64,000 bases of DNA, from positions 1,281,001 through 1,345,000 of the forward strand of contig OZ025224.1 in the NCBI GenBank assembly GCA_964019055.1. The letters run 5' to 3'. The stretch comes from Anthopleura xanthogrammica (taxonomy: Eukaryota; Cnidaria; Anthozoa; Actiniaria; Actiniidae). Positions 47,001 to 56,315 of this stretch are shown here, one piece after another; within the stretch, counting starts at the first letter, position 1; each line of letters starts with the position of its first letter. The position numbers and the translations under genes were made by a program. The notes under the pieces were generated by a model, which did not search any database, was not told the origin of the DNA, and saw only the letters and a program-made list of their open reading frames with translations.

Positions 47001-50000
47001 AGATTATAGTTAATGGTTCAATATATAGTTACGTAAATGCAAACAAAATATCATGGGATATACTGCTGAGAAGGTGCGTGAGTGCAAGGGTCACTTATCC
47101 ACGGGCTGTCCACGTGCCTCTAATTAAGACAGTCCAATCACGGTATAGCACACATTTCCTGTCAGGCGGTTGGCATATTCCATAGTTTAGTTCAAGCCGG
47201 ACGCTAGTCAAGTCGTGTGGTATACGACTTGCATGCATGGTAAAACATGTACAGTACTGAGCAACTATTGATAAGTCGATATTCTCCATTCAACAGATAT
47301 CATTACAACTCTAAACAACCCAAGAATCTCGTTTAAAAATGGAGCAATTTAATCAAATAACAAAAGAGGAATTTCTTAACAATTTTCCTGTAACTTCGAC
47401 GTATGGAGTGCCAGGTGGTTGGCCTCGTGTGACAGTAGCTGCATGCAAGATCAGCGTTATTGATTATAATGGCATCGGACTTATATTTCATCAGGTTTTC
47501 AGAAATCATGATGGCAAACATGCTGAAGAATTACTTATTGCATATCTCAAAGAGACTATTGCATCAACATATACGCAAATTGGAATTGAGGTTTATATCA
47601 ATTATTCACCCTGTTACTTGTGTGCTGCAATAACACTGGACTATATAAAAGAATCGCTAAAGAAAGAAATTAAAATGGCTATTGCATTTGCTAACTTTTA
47701 TAAAACACATACATATCCAGGAAACAGCCAGATGGATGCAAACATTGAAGGATTGAAGAAGCTGTATAGGCAACCTGGGGTGAAACTTCAATTGCTTGGG
47801 GGGCATGTAGCATGGGGAACATTCTTTAACATAACTGAGTTTTTCAGTCTTACTGAAGAAGATAAGAAGGAGTGCTTGTTAAGGGCTGAATCAGAGGAAA
47901 GACAAGCTAGGGAAGCGGCAGATTTGAAGTTCTGGAACGAAATGTTTGCTGTCGATCAACTTACAAAGCTTATTTCGAGAACTAGTATGCACGGCTGATT
48001 TAACTGATTTAAAATAGCAAGATACGGTATCACTTGACATAGCTGGTTAAGTGATAGTCACTAATAGTCACTAAGTAAAAACTATTAGACCCTCACAATT
48101 TGATATTATTTCATGGATTCAATGTTTGCATTCTAACGGTTGAGGCATTATCTCTTGTAAGACTTTTTGCCAGTTGTGAACTTACTTAATTTTCAACCTA
48201 ATTTGCTTATTTTAAAACACATAATTTGTAATAAGTTAATAGATTATTGGCTAAATATGAATATAAATATGAATATAAAATTTTTATGAAATACTATATG
48301 AGATAAGAATTAATAATATATCGATATTCTAATAAAAATTCTACTGTGATCTATTCTTAAGAATACAAGACTTTACAATAAAATTATTTTTAAATCTATT
48401 TGTTCTGCAGTTTTATAGCTTGTTTTGTAATTGTATTTTATTATATTGCATTGAATTGTTAATATATATATATATATCTAGCTTACTCACCATATCAATA
48501 ACATTAATAGTATCGATGGATAACAAGGTAAAACCAACCGTAACGATGACTGGACCACCTGGGTGAAAATAGCAAATAAATAAGCATTTTAACAAGTTGT
48601 AGGAGGTGCTAATTCCTCAAATAGAACCAGTTATACATTGTAACATGTTTTAATGGTTTGGTGTTCTGGTGATTAAAATTGCGAACTAAAGCTCAGTGAC
48701 TGTTGTTGTTTATATATGTAGAAAAGAGAAATGAATGGAGGGGAAGAGAGGGAAGAGAAGGAGAGGAGAGGAGAGGAGAGGAGAGGAGAGGAGAGGGGAG
48801 GGGAGGGGAGGGGAGGGGAGGATCAAGCCAGTAACTTAAAGCTCACCTTCATAGTTTGGTCGAACTCTTCTGTCATATCCAGCAAGTAGCTCATTCAACA
48901 CTTCAGTTACTGTCTTCTTACTGAAAAAAAATCGTTTCTTTTTACATTAAATGCGCTTCCTTAATTTATATTTCTTCAGTAGTTTAGTTTCATTTATTCT
49001 GAAGACTTGCTACAAAAAATACTGAGATCATTTCAGTTTTAAATTTTCAGATCTTTTTGTATTTTTCTTTCATTGGTGTAACTACAAAGTAGGTTATTAC
49101 AGAATGCTTCACAATATTATTAAGATCATGTACATAGTTAAGTTGAGTGACTTTATTTTCACAAACAAGGTGGCCCATTCAGCTAAAACTCTGGTATCCA
49201 GAGAAGGCCCAGAGGTAGATTGACCGTATTTCTAGGCCGGGATAAGCCTTTTTCCCTTCGGTTTCTAAGGGAAGGCTAAAAGAAGAACAGCTTAGCAGTG
49301 GAGTTACCTCTCAAAATATAGTCCCCTTCACAGTTCCCTGCGCCATCTTGAAAGGTAGCTGTGCCTTTGCATTGAAGCGAGACAAACGGTGAGCTTCCAA
49401 TGATAGAGACCTTTTTTTAACACCTTGGACAATTATTCACACATCTCTATCATTGCAAGGTCACCGTTCGTCTCGCTTTGATTCAAAGGCGCGGCTACCT
49501 TTCAAGATGGCGCAGGGAACTGTGAAAGAGACTATTACACATTCCCATCACGTCAGTTTCACCCATTTTTCACATAATTAATTAATAATTATTCATTAAT
49601 AATATATGAAACATAGCAGGACTTTCTTGATGGATTTTAGTTTCAGAGTATTTTTTAATCTATTAATGATGATAGCGTGTTGTGATCAATGAATAATTAA
49701 TGGATAGACACACGTTTTCAAAACACAATGTCCTATCTAAACAATAATGATTTTTTCCCTAAGGGATAATCGCGGAGTACTTTATTAATATTTTATTTAT
49801 TTGATGCAAAAAAAGGCGATTCTTTGTTTTCGGTGTTTTTGAAATATTTAAGGGAATACTAGAAGGCTTTAGAATGTAGTTTTTGGTGTCAGTGATAGAA
49901 TAAATTCTGCTTACATGAATTAGTTAACAAGAGAGAAAACATGAATTATTTAAGAATATATATAATTTGCCAAAAACCAAGAAATGAACTCTCAGAAAAA

Positions 50001-50344
50001 AAATCAAATACTTGTAAATATTTCATTTTTTTTCCTTTTGCTTAAGTTTTTTTTTTTACCTTTTTTTCCTTTCATCCTTCTTTCTCTCTCTCTCTCTCTC
50101 TCTCACCTTCCTCGTCTCCTTTCCATTCTTTCATCCTTCCTTCCTTCCTTCGATTGATGAGACAACAATACTTTCTTTACTTTATTGAACATAAAAACAA
50201 TCAATTTATAAAATTTATAATAATAACAAAAACAATAAGGAAAATAAGAAATATAAAGAACACTCACCTAGCTGTCTTATTTTCGCCACGAACTCCACAG
50301 CACACAGCAAACCCAATAAACACAGACAACATACCGTATATCAT
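32023..50344 (-). CDS. Cys-loop ligand-gated chloride channel (GABA-A/glycine receptor-like)
   Basis: Nine exons on the minus strand: 50268-50344, 48847-48920, 48491-48558, 34614-34831, 34207-34289, 33799-33933, 33307-33521, 32437-32586, 32023-32250. They sum to 1248 bases in one frame, 415 aa. Exon 1 gives a signal peptide (MIYGMLSVFIGFAVCC). Exon 2 has ELLAGYDRRVRPNY, typical of the mature N-terminus. Exon 5 has the Cys-loop, two cysteines 13 apart around MDLQEFPMD. Exon 7 carries M1 and M2 with PARITLGVTSVLT, the anion-selective form. M3 and M4 are in the last two exons, and the M3-M4 loop is short. The ligand cannot be told. An in-frame TGA upstream supports the ATG at 50344. Intron 3 (34832-48490, 13.7 kb) holds four deaminase genes on the opposite strand. 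Confidence 0.88.
32270..32345. mobile_element. Fragment of the GACCACGTGTC MITE family
   Basis: Only the right half is present (TTAAACAAAGAAATGATACTC and GAATGACACTTGGTCTGAAAT-like), in receptor intron 8. Confidence 0.5.
33960..34200 (+). repeat. Purine-rich intron stretch
   Basis: GGAAAAG/GGGAAAGG runs on the plus strand, that is, pyrimidines in receptor intron 5. Non-coding. Confidence 0.8.
34405..34595. mobile_element. Complete MITE with long inverted ends
   Basis: The left CTTGGGTGTAATGTT and CCATTTCAGACCACGTGTC are mirrored on the right by GACACGTGGTCTGAAATAGG and AACATTACACCCAAG. The best copy of the family, in receptor intron 4. Confidence 0.7.
34860..35058. mobile_element. Possible MITE
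   Basis: GGCCTTGCACGGT at 34862 and ACCGTGTAAGGCC at 35043 are imperfect inverse copies about 195 bp apart, just inside receptor intron 3. No target duplication was identified. Confidence 0.4.
35498..35563 (+). other. 5' cassette before the gene at 36189
   Basis: Borders GCGTCCCCAG and GTACCTTT. A second, weaker cassette follows at about 35677-35745 with GGTATG after it. Confidence 0.4.
36189..36794 (+). CDS. AID/APOBEC-like cytidine deaminase, array 2 gene 5 (stop before the usual tail)
   Basis: 201 residues, single exon. Catalytic H60-A-E62 and P91-C92-S-D-C95 are intact, as are the FANFY strand and the LLGVHVKWKTFL helix-strand. It groups with the gene at 13114 through the YMEEERRKENREVEMTI linker. 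A TGA at 36792-36794 replaces the residue that is N in the paralogues. Behind it the same frame stays open for 62 codons to a TAA at 36981, first with tail-like VWGDIFRVNEITS, then a charged extension absent from the others. This may be a premature stop in an ancestrally longer protein or, less likely, readthrough. The core domain is unaffected. Confidence 0.82.
   Translation: MVENPIKKNEIVRSFLVTSMYTVPVGWPHWTVVVCEIIYFDEGDDEWVFHKVYRNDGDDHAEIKLIGYLKDDSRVNSSNQIKIKVYQNYSPCSDCAKEIMQYMEEERRKENREVEMTITFANFYKTHVYGINTQKKAEANILGLIGLYEQPDVELQLLGVHVKWKTFLNMSEISSLTDDEKKVCLRKADSRKRKRREVQDQ
37503..37577 (-). pseudogene. Decayed copy of Cys-loop receptor exon 3
   Basis: Same remnant as 551, here within the receptor's own intron 3, upstream of the gene at 39777. 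Confidence 0.7.
37698..37850 (+). repeat. Polypurine tract (AAGACAAGAG)n
   Basis: 20 bp longer than its duplicate at 746. Confidence 0.9.
38598..38605 (+). promoter_or_regulatory. TATA-like box of the gene at 39777
   Basis: TATAAAAG, duplicate of 1626. Confidence 0.35.
39231..39296 (+). other. 5' cassette copy d before the gene at 39777
   Basis: Duplicate of 2259-2324 with the same splice-like borders. Confidence 0.45.
39777..40427 (+). CDS. AID/APOBEC-like cytidine deaminase, array 2 gene 6
   Basis: The 216-residue protein is identical in every residue to the one at 2805, with the same H62-A-E64 and P93-C94-S-E-C97 sites, although the two lie 37 kb apart on either side of unrelated genes. 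Intact and single-exon. The identity means very recent duplication, ongoing conversion, or an assembly duplication. Confidence 0.85.
   Translation: MAPDPITNEDILDRFLITLMYGDNIGDWPHVTIAACKIIFTDEDGNELPVLHQVYRNEVDKHAEVKLIEYLRWDPAALQAREIKIEVYINYSPCSECADTILDYIKAMKLLKREITMTIVFANFYKIYPNNLNTHPNVLGLISLYNQPGVELRLLGVHVGWETFLDMGEFFNPEEDKNECLDKADSPQRNTRKEQDQNFWNDIFGVEEIASGVGEL
40977..41050 (-). pseudogene. Decayed copy of Cys-loop receptor exon 3
   Basis: Duplicate of 4010-4085. Confidence 0.7.
41168..41208 (+). repeat. Short polypurine tract
   Basis: Duplicate of 4198-4236. Confidence 0.85.
41291..42312 (+). mobile_element. Helentron/Helitron2-like element, second copy
   Basis: Duplicate of 4319-5340, carried by the segmental duplication rather than by an independent insertion. 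Confidence 0.55.
42803..42810 (+). promoter_or_regulatory. TATA-like box of the gene at 43982
   Basis: TATAAAAG, duplicate of 5831. Confidence 0.35.
43436..43501 (+). other. 5' cassette copy d before the gene at 43982
   Basis: Same borders as 2259. Confidence 0.45.
43982..44629 (+). CDS. AID/APOBEC-like cytidine deaminase, array 2 gene 7 (mosaic)
   Basis: 215 residues, single exon; H61-A-E63 and P92-C93-S-E-C96 intact. By position it is the duplicate of the gene at 7010, yet the protein is a patchwork. The N-terminal loop GNNTGVW and the segment DADDNE are its own, and one codon before the HAE is deleted. The helix after PCxxC (SECADTILDYI) and the loop after strand four (THPNVLGLISLYNQPG) are gene-1 type. 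The tail (ECLNKADS, RKVQDQ) is gene-2 type. Flanks on both sides match the unit of 7010. Gene conversion from a gene-1-like copy plus point divergence explains this best. Confidence 0.85.
   Translation: MAPDPITNEDILDRFLITLMYGNNTGVWPHVTIAACKIIFTDADDNELPVLHQVYRNEVEHAEVKLIEYLRWDPVALQAREIKIEVYINYSPCSECADTILDYIKAMKLLKREITMTIVFANFYKIYPNNLNTHPNVLGLISLYNQPGVELRLLGVHVGWETFLDMGEFFNPEEDKNECLNKADSPQRNTRKVQDQNFWNDIFGVEEIASGVGKL
45175..45248 (-). pseudogene. Decayed copy of Cys-loop receptor exon 3
   Basis: The remnant after the gene at 43982. Donor side CTTACTCAC kept, frame lost. Confidence 0.7.
45368..45465 (+). repeat. Polypurine tract (GAAGA)n
   Basis: About 98 bases of GAAGA units. Confidence 0.9.
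46043..46050 (+). promoter_or_regulatory. TATA-like box in the unit before the gene at 47339
   Basis: TATAAAAG in the conserved block. The rest of this unit's 5' flank is shortened and interrupted by the element at 46483, so its use is doubtful. Confidence 0.25.
46483..46888. mobile_element. Non-autonomous DNA transposon with G/C-run ends
   Basis: About 406 bp from CCGGGGG... to ...CCCCCGGG, flanked by TATTCTGTC at 46474-46482 and 46889-46897 (an 8-9 bp target duplication, as hAT-like elements make). The ends are inverse (GGGGGTACTCCC against GGTAGTACCCCC). The body repeats TCTGGGGTAGGGTA-like phrases. Non-coding. Confidence 0.7.
47339..47998 (+). CDS. AID/APOBEC-like cytidine deaminase, array 2 gene 8 (most divergent)
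   Basis: 219 residues, single exon, starting MEQFNQITKEE. It has the longest open tail of the eight (through FWNEMFAVDQLTKLIS). Catalytic H61-A-E63 and P91-C92-Y-L-C95 are intact, and the strand AIAFANFYKTH and helix-strand LLGGHVAWGTFF are conserved. The loop after strand four is unique (TYPGNSQMDANIEG). Its 5' leader still carries the CCATTCAACAG acceptor-like site and AATCTCGTTTAAA before the ATG. It lies closest to receptor exon 3 and has the most ancient-looking flanks, so it may be nearest the founder copy. Confidence 0.85.
   Translation: MEQFNQITKEEFLNNFPVTSTYGVPGGWPRVTVAACKISVIDYNGIGLIFHQVFRNHDGKHAEELLIAYLKETIASTYTQIGIEVYINYSPCYLCAAITLDYIKESLKKEIKMAIAFANFYKTHTYPGNSQMDANIEGLKKLYRQPGVKLQLLGGHVAWGTFFNITEFFSLTEEDKKECLLRAESEERQAREAADLKFWNEMFAVDQLTKLISRTSMHG
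48720..48822 (+). repeat. Polypurine tract next to receptor exons 2 and 3
   Basis: GAAGA, GGAGA and GGGGA units between receptor exons 3 and 2. This is the counterpart of the tracts in the deaminase units. Confidence 0.9.
49316..49546. mobile_element. Foldback MITE, well preserved
   Basis: TTCACAGTTCCCTGCGCC...GCGAGACAAACGG and the inverse ending GGCGCAGGGAACTGTGAA span the element, with ATAGTC/GACTAT at the outer ends. It sits in receptor intron 1. The diverged copy is at 17850. Confidence 0.7.
49547..50260. other. Receptor intron 1, no further gene
   Basis: AT-rich, with a (TC)n stretch at about 50083-50105 and CCTT repeats near 50135. Confidence 0.5.
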
Positions 50345-50925
50345 ATCTAGAACTGGTTTGATTACTCAAGACCAAGGAAAAACTAAATAGATAACCTAAT
50401 CGTTTTTGTAGGATCTTAAAACAGAGAAAGAAAGAGATGTAGGGGTTTTGATTGATCAATGAATCTAGTATAAATGAAATTTGCTGTAAGATTTTCAGTT
50501 GGGTTTTACTGTTGCTTGATGTAGTAAGGATTGGAATGATATTCTAGTTCGTGACAAATACACGTCTGTAATCATAGCGACCCTAGCACAATTACGCCAA
50601 CCTGGGGGCTCATACCTTACTCTGATTGGTTGGTAACTTAAGAAAAGCATTGCAAGAGCCTGTATGGCATGACGTGCGTGTATTACATTGTGTGAGGACA
50701 TCTTATCACCGTTTCAAATCAGTTTTTGTTATGATTAATTTATTAACGTGTTCTCTAAGAAAGAGGGCTTGTGTTAATGGGTGAGTGTGAGAAATGGTTT
50801 TGGTTAATTGGGAAACTTCAATCAATAGATCCACGCTATCAACGAGCTTTCTAGGATTTACGAGATTTTTTCTGAAAAAAATATTTGGACTCGTTAAGAA
50901 ATGGTTTAGTGAAAGAAAACGAACA

Positions 50926-51355
50926 AGAGAAGAGAAGAGAAGAGAAGAGAAGAGAAGAGAACAAAACAGAACAGAACTGAGAGAACAAAACAGAACAGAA
51001 CTGAGAGAACAAAACAGAACAGAACTGAGAGAACAAAACAGAACAGAACTGAGAGAACAAAACAGAACAGAAGTGAACATGACAAAACAGAACAGAACTG
51101 AGAGAACAAAACAGAACAGAAGTGAACATGACAAAACAAGACAGAACTGAGAGAACAAAACAGAACAGAAGTGAACATGACAAAACAAAACAGAACAGAA
51201 CGGAAGCGAAGGTAAGTAAAGGGAAGGGAAGGGATTGGAAGGGAAGGGAAGGGAAGGGAAGGGAAGGGAAGGGAAGGGAAGGGAAGGGAAGGGAAGGGAA
51301 GGGAGGAGATCGGAAGAGAAGAGAACAAACTGGAAGAGAGGCAGAACAAACAGAA
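50926..51355 (+). repeat. Purine/A-rich minisatellites
   Basis: (GAAGA)n, then about ten units of AACAAAACAGAACAGAACTG type, then (GGGAA)n at 51220-51305. Long frames on both strands are repeat artefacts. Confidence 0.9.
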
Positions 51356-51689
51356 CAGAAGAATTATTCGAATAGAAATATTCCAGAAGAGCATGCTGAA
51401 TAAAAAGGAAAAAATTATTTCAACTCAGAAATTAAATCTCTTGCCATGCAAACATTTTATTTCGTGCCCTGAAGCCATCACGGTTCTTCGCCATCAATAT
51501 TAATAAAGTTACATTCTCTTCAACTTTATATTCACGAGAGGGTAGACACATTGGAGTGTCTGTTAGTTCTTGTCTGTTAGTTTTCCTTAATCTCTATACT
51601 CTAGCCATAACAATGGATGCTGAAGATGCGATAACCAAAATAAATAATAAAAAACCCAAAAACTTAAAATGTTTTCACTTTTTTATTAA

Positions 51690-54600
51690 TTCTTCTTAAC
51701 AAAACACGCAGAAAGAAGATACGCAAGGCTTCGAATTCAATGTCATGCACATGAGTTCGAGGAACGCCTGGTCATTTTCATCAATTTTACACCACCTCAA
51801 AATGCTCAATTTTGAGCTTAATCCGTTGGTGTAAAATTGATGTAAACGACCAGGCGTTCCTCGTCCTTTATATACAAGCCCCTTGTATGAAATTTTACCG
51901 GGTTTTTGAAAACACTTCAAAATTTCCCCAAATCCACCCAAACCATGATCTCAAGGCCACGGAAAGTACCCCAAAGCACTAAAAATTAAGAAAAGCTAAT
52001 TTTGTGAGGGAAATTATTAAGAACTTCCAGAGAGAAGATAGGTAAAAGTTCTATGTCATGCAAATGAGTTCGAGGAACGCCTGGTCATTTTCATCAATTT
52101 TACACCAACGGATTAAGCTCAAAATTGAACATTTTGACTTGGTGTAAAAATCATGATATTGACCAGGCGTTCCTCGTACTCGTTCCTTGTTCCTTGTTCC
52201 TAGTTCCACCAATCCTTTATATATAAGCCCCTTGTATGGAATTTTACCGGGTTTTTGAAAACACTTCAAAATTTCCCCAAATCCACCCAAACCATGATTA
52301 AAAGGTCACGGGAAGTACCCCAAAGCACTACAAATTAAGAAAAAAACATTTTTGGGAGGGAAAAGTATTAAGAACTTACAGAGAGAAGGTAGGTAAAAGT
52401 TCTATGTCATGCAAATGATTCGAGGAACGCCTGGTCATTTTCATGAATTTTACACCAACGGATTAAGCTCAAAATTGAACATTTTGAGGTGGTGTAAAAT
52501 TCATGATTTTGACCAGGCGTTCCTCGTCGTTTATATATAAGTTCCTTGTATGAAATTTTACCGGGTTTTTGAAAACACCTCAAAATTGCCCAAAATCCAT
52601 CCAAACCATAGGGTATAGTGCACGGGAAACACCCCTAAGTCATACAAATTAAGAAAAACCCTTTTTTGGGAGGGAAAAAGTTCGAGGAACTCGTAGATAA
52701 ATATAGCCAAAGCTTGTGTCATGCAAATGAGTTCGAGCAACGCCTGGTCGTTTTCATCAATTTTACACCAACGGATTAAGCTCAAAATTGAACATTTTGA
52801 GGTGGTGTAAAATTGATGAAAACGACCAGGCGTTCCTCGTCCTTTTTATATAAGGCCCTTGTGTGAAATTTTACCGGGTTTTTGAAAATACTTCAAAATT
52901 GCCCCAAATCCACCCAAACCATGATCTAGAAGTCACGGGAATTACCCCCAAAGCACTAAAGTTAAGAAAAGCTAAATTTGTGAGGGAAATTATTAAGAAC
53001 TTCCAGAGAGAAGATAGGCAAAAGTTCTATGTCATGCAAATGAGTTCGAGGAACGCCTGGTCATTTTCATCAATTTTACACCAACGGATTAAGCTCAAAA
53101 TTGAACATTTTGAGGTGGTGTAAAAATCATGATATTGACCAGGCGTTCCTCGTACTCGTTCCTTGTTCCTTGTTCCTCCAATCCTTTATATATAAGCCCC
53201 TTGTAAGAAATTTTACCGGGTTTATGAAAACACTTCAAAATTGCCCCAAATCCACCCAAACCATGATTTAAAGGTCACGTGAAGTACCCCAAAGCACTAC
53301 AAATTAAGAAAAAAACGTTTTTGGGAGGGAAAAGTATTAAGAACTTCCAGAGAGAAGATAGGTAAAAGTTCTATGTCATGCAAATGAGTTCGAGGAACGC
53401 CTGGTCATTTTCATGAATTTTACACCAACGGATTAAGCTCAAAATTGAACATTTTGAGGTGGTGTAAAATTCATGATTTTGACCAGGCGTTCCTCGTCGT
53501 TTATATATAAGTTCCTTGAATGAAATTTTACCGGGTTTTTGAAAACACCTCAAAATTGCCCAAAATCCACCCAAACCATAGGGTATAGTGCACGGGAAAC
53601 ACCCCTAAGTCATACAAATTAAGAAAAACCCTTTTTTGGGAGGGAAAAAGTTCGAGGAACTCGTAGAAAGAATATAGCCAAAGCTTGTGTCATGCAAATG
53701 AATTCGAGCAACGCCTGGTCGTTTTCATCAATTTTACACCAACGGATTAAGCTCAAAATTGAACATTTTGAGGTGGTGTAAAATTGATGAAAACGACCAG
53801 GCGTTCCTCGTCCTTTTTATATAAGGCCTTTGTGTGAAATTTTACCGGGTTTTTGAAAACACTTCAAAATTGCCCCAAATCCACCCAAACCATCAACTAG
53901 AGGTCACGGGAATTACCCCCAAAGCACTAAAAGTTAAGAAAAGCTAATTTTGTGAGGGAAATTATTAAGAACTTCCAGAGAGAAGATAGGCAAAAGCTCT
54001 ATGTCATGCAAATGAGTTCGAGGAACGCCTGGTCATTTTCATGAATTTTACACCAACGGATTAAGCTCAAAATTGAACATTTTGAGGTGGTGTAAAATTC
54101 ATGATTTTGACCAGGCGTTCCTCGTCCCTTATATATATACCCCTTGTATGAAATTTTACCGGGTTTTTGAAAACACCTCAAAATTGCCCCAAATCCACCC
54201 AAATTATGATCTATAGGTCACGGGAAGTACCCCAAAGCCCTAAAAATTAAGAAAAACCCTTTTTCGGGAGGGAAAAGTTCGAAAAACTAGTAGAAAGAAG
54301 ATAGCCAAAGCTTGTGTCATGCAAATAAGTTCGAGGAACGCCTGGTCATTTTCATGAATTTTACACCAACGGATTAAGCTCAAAATTGAACATTTTGGGG
54401 TGGTGTAAAATTCATGATATTCACCAGGCGTTCCTCGTCCTTTATATATAAGCCCCTTGTATGGAATTTTACCGGGTTTTTGAAAACACCTCAAAATTGC
54501 CCCAAATCCACCCAAATTATGATCTATAGGTCACGGGAAGTACCCCAAAGCCCTAAAAATTAAGAAAAACCCTTCTTCGGGAGGGAAAAGTTCGAAAAAC

Positions 54601-56315
54601 TAGTAGAAAGAAGATAGCCAAAGCTTGTGTCATGCAAATGACTTCGAGGAACGCCTGGTCATTTTCATGAATTTTACACCAACGGATTAAGCTCAAAATT
54701 GAACATTTTGAGGTGGTGTAAAATTCATGATTTTGACCAGGCGTTCCTCGTCCTTTATATATAAGTTCCTTGTATGAAATTTTACCGGGTTTTTGAAAAC
54801 ACCTCAAAATTGCCCCAAATCCACCCAAATTATGATCTATAGGTCACGGGAAGTACCCCAAAGCCCTAAAAATTAAGAAAAACCCTTTTTCGGGAGGGAA
54901 AAGTTCGAAAAACTAGTAGAAAGAGGATAGCCAAAGCTTGTGTCATGCAAATGAGTTCGAGGAACGCCTGGTCGTTTTCATCAATTTTACACCAACGGAT
55001 TAAGCTCAAAATCGAGCATTTTGAGGTGGTGTAAAATTCATGATATTGACCAGGCGTTCCTCGTCCCTTATATATATACCCCTTGTATGAAATTTTACCG
55101 GGTTTTTGAAAACACCTCAAAATTGCCCAAAATCCATCCAAACATAGGCTATAGGGCACGGGAAACACCCCTAAGTCATACAAATTAAGAAATACCCCTT
55201 TTTGGGAGGGAAAAGTTCGAAAAACTCGTAGAAAGAAGATAGCCAAAGCTTGTGTCATGCAAATGAGTTCGAGGAACGCCTGGTCGTTTTCATCAATTTT
55301 ACACCAACGGATTAAGCTCAAAATCGAGCATTTTGAGGTGGTGTAAAATTCATGATATTGACCAGGCGTTCCTCGTCCTTTATATATAAGCCCCTTGTAT
55401 GAAATTTTACCGGGTTTTTGAAAACACCTCAAAATTGCCCCAAATCCACCCAAATTATGATCTATAGGTCACGGGAAGTACCCCAAAGCCCTAAAAATTA
55501 AGAAAAACCCTTTTTCGGGAGGGAAAAGTTCGAAAAACTAGTAGAAAGAGGATAGCCAAAGCTTGTGTCATGCAAATGAGTTCGAGGAACGCCTGGTCGT
55601 TTTCATCAATTTTACACCAACGGATTAAGCTCAAAATCGAGCATTTTGAGGTGGTGTAAAATTCATGATATTGACCAGGCGTTCCTCGTCCCTTATATAT
55701 ATACCCCTTGTATGAAATTTTACCGGGTTTTTGAAAACACCTCAAAATTGCCCAAAATCCATCCAAACATAGGCTATAGGGCACGGGAAACACCCCTAAG
55801 TCATACAAATTAAGAAATACCCCTTTTTGGGAGGGAAAAGTTCGAAAAACTCGTAGAAAGAAGATAGCCAAAGCTTGTGTCATGCAAATGAGTTCGAGGA
55901 ACGCCTGGTCGTTTTCATCAATTTTACACCAACGGATTAAGCTCAAAATCGAGCATTTTGAGGTGGTGTAAAATTCATGATATTGACCAGGCGTTCCTCG
56001 TCCTTTATATATAAGCCCCTTGTATGAAATTTTACCGGGTTTTTGAAAACACTTCAAAATTGCCCCAAATCTACTCAAACCATGATCTAAGGCCACGGGA
56101 AGTACCCCAAAGCACTAAAAATTAAGAAAAGCTAATTTTGTGAGGGAAATTATTAAGAACTTCCAGAGAGAAGATAGGCAAAAGTTTTATGTCATTCAAA
56201 TGAGTTCGAGGAACGCCTGGTAATTTTCATGAATTTTACACCAACGGATTAAGCTCAAAATTGAACATTTTGACTTGGTGTAAAAATCATGATTTTGACC
56301 AGGCGTTCCTCTTCC
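51690..56315. repeat. Satellite of ~15 units of ~313 bp, each with a long hairpin
   Basis: Hairpin left arms start (GGAACGCCTGG or GCAACGCCTGG) at 51761, 52074, 52424, 52737, 53050, 53394, 53708, 54022, 54335, 54648, 54961, 55273, 55586, 55898 and 56210. Spacing is 312-314, except 350 and 344 where the unit carries a GTTCCTTGTTCC insert. In each, GAGGAACGCCTGGTC...AATTTTACACCA pairs with TGGTGTAAAATT...GACCAGGCGTTCCTCG around an inner CTCAAAAT/ATTTTGAG. A TATATATAAG-like motif follows many hairpins. Units 54866-56096 show two alternating variants (about 625-bp higher-order period). Frames on the minus strand stay open because 312 is divisible by 3; I see no protein family. Confidence 0.92.

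Larger units (their letters stand above)
35175..48400 (+). repeat. Deaminase array 2 inside receptor intron 3
   Basis: Tandem units with gene starts at 36189, 39777, 43982 and 47339, spaced 3588, 4205 and 3357 bp. Each unit has 5' cassettes, a single-exon gene, a 3' flank with an exon-3 remnant, and a polypurine tract. All genes run opposite to the host receptor. Confidence 0.85.

Noticed and set aside
51696..56096. Protein family of repeated 104-residue units on the minus strand
   Set aside because: Open only because the satellite period is a multiple of three; several units are broken by stops and inserts, and no known domain is visible.
51757..56310. CRISPR-like array
   Set aside because: Regular spacing, but units are fully repeated with no unique spacers, and the host is an animal.
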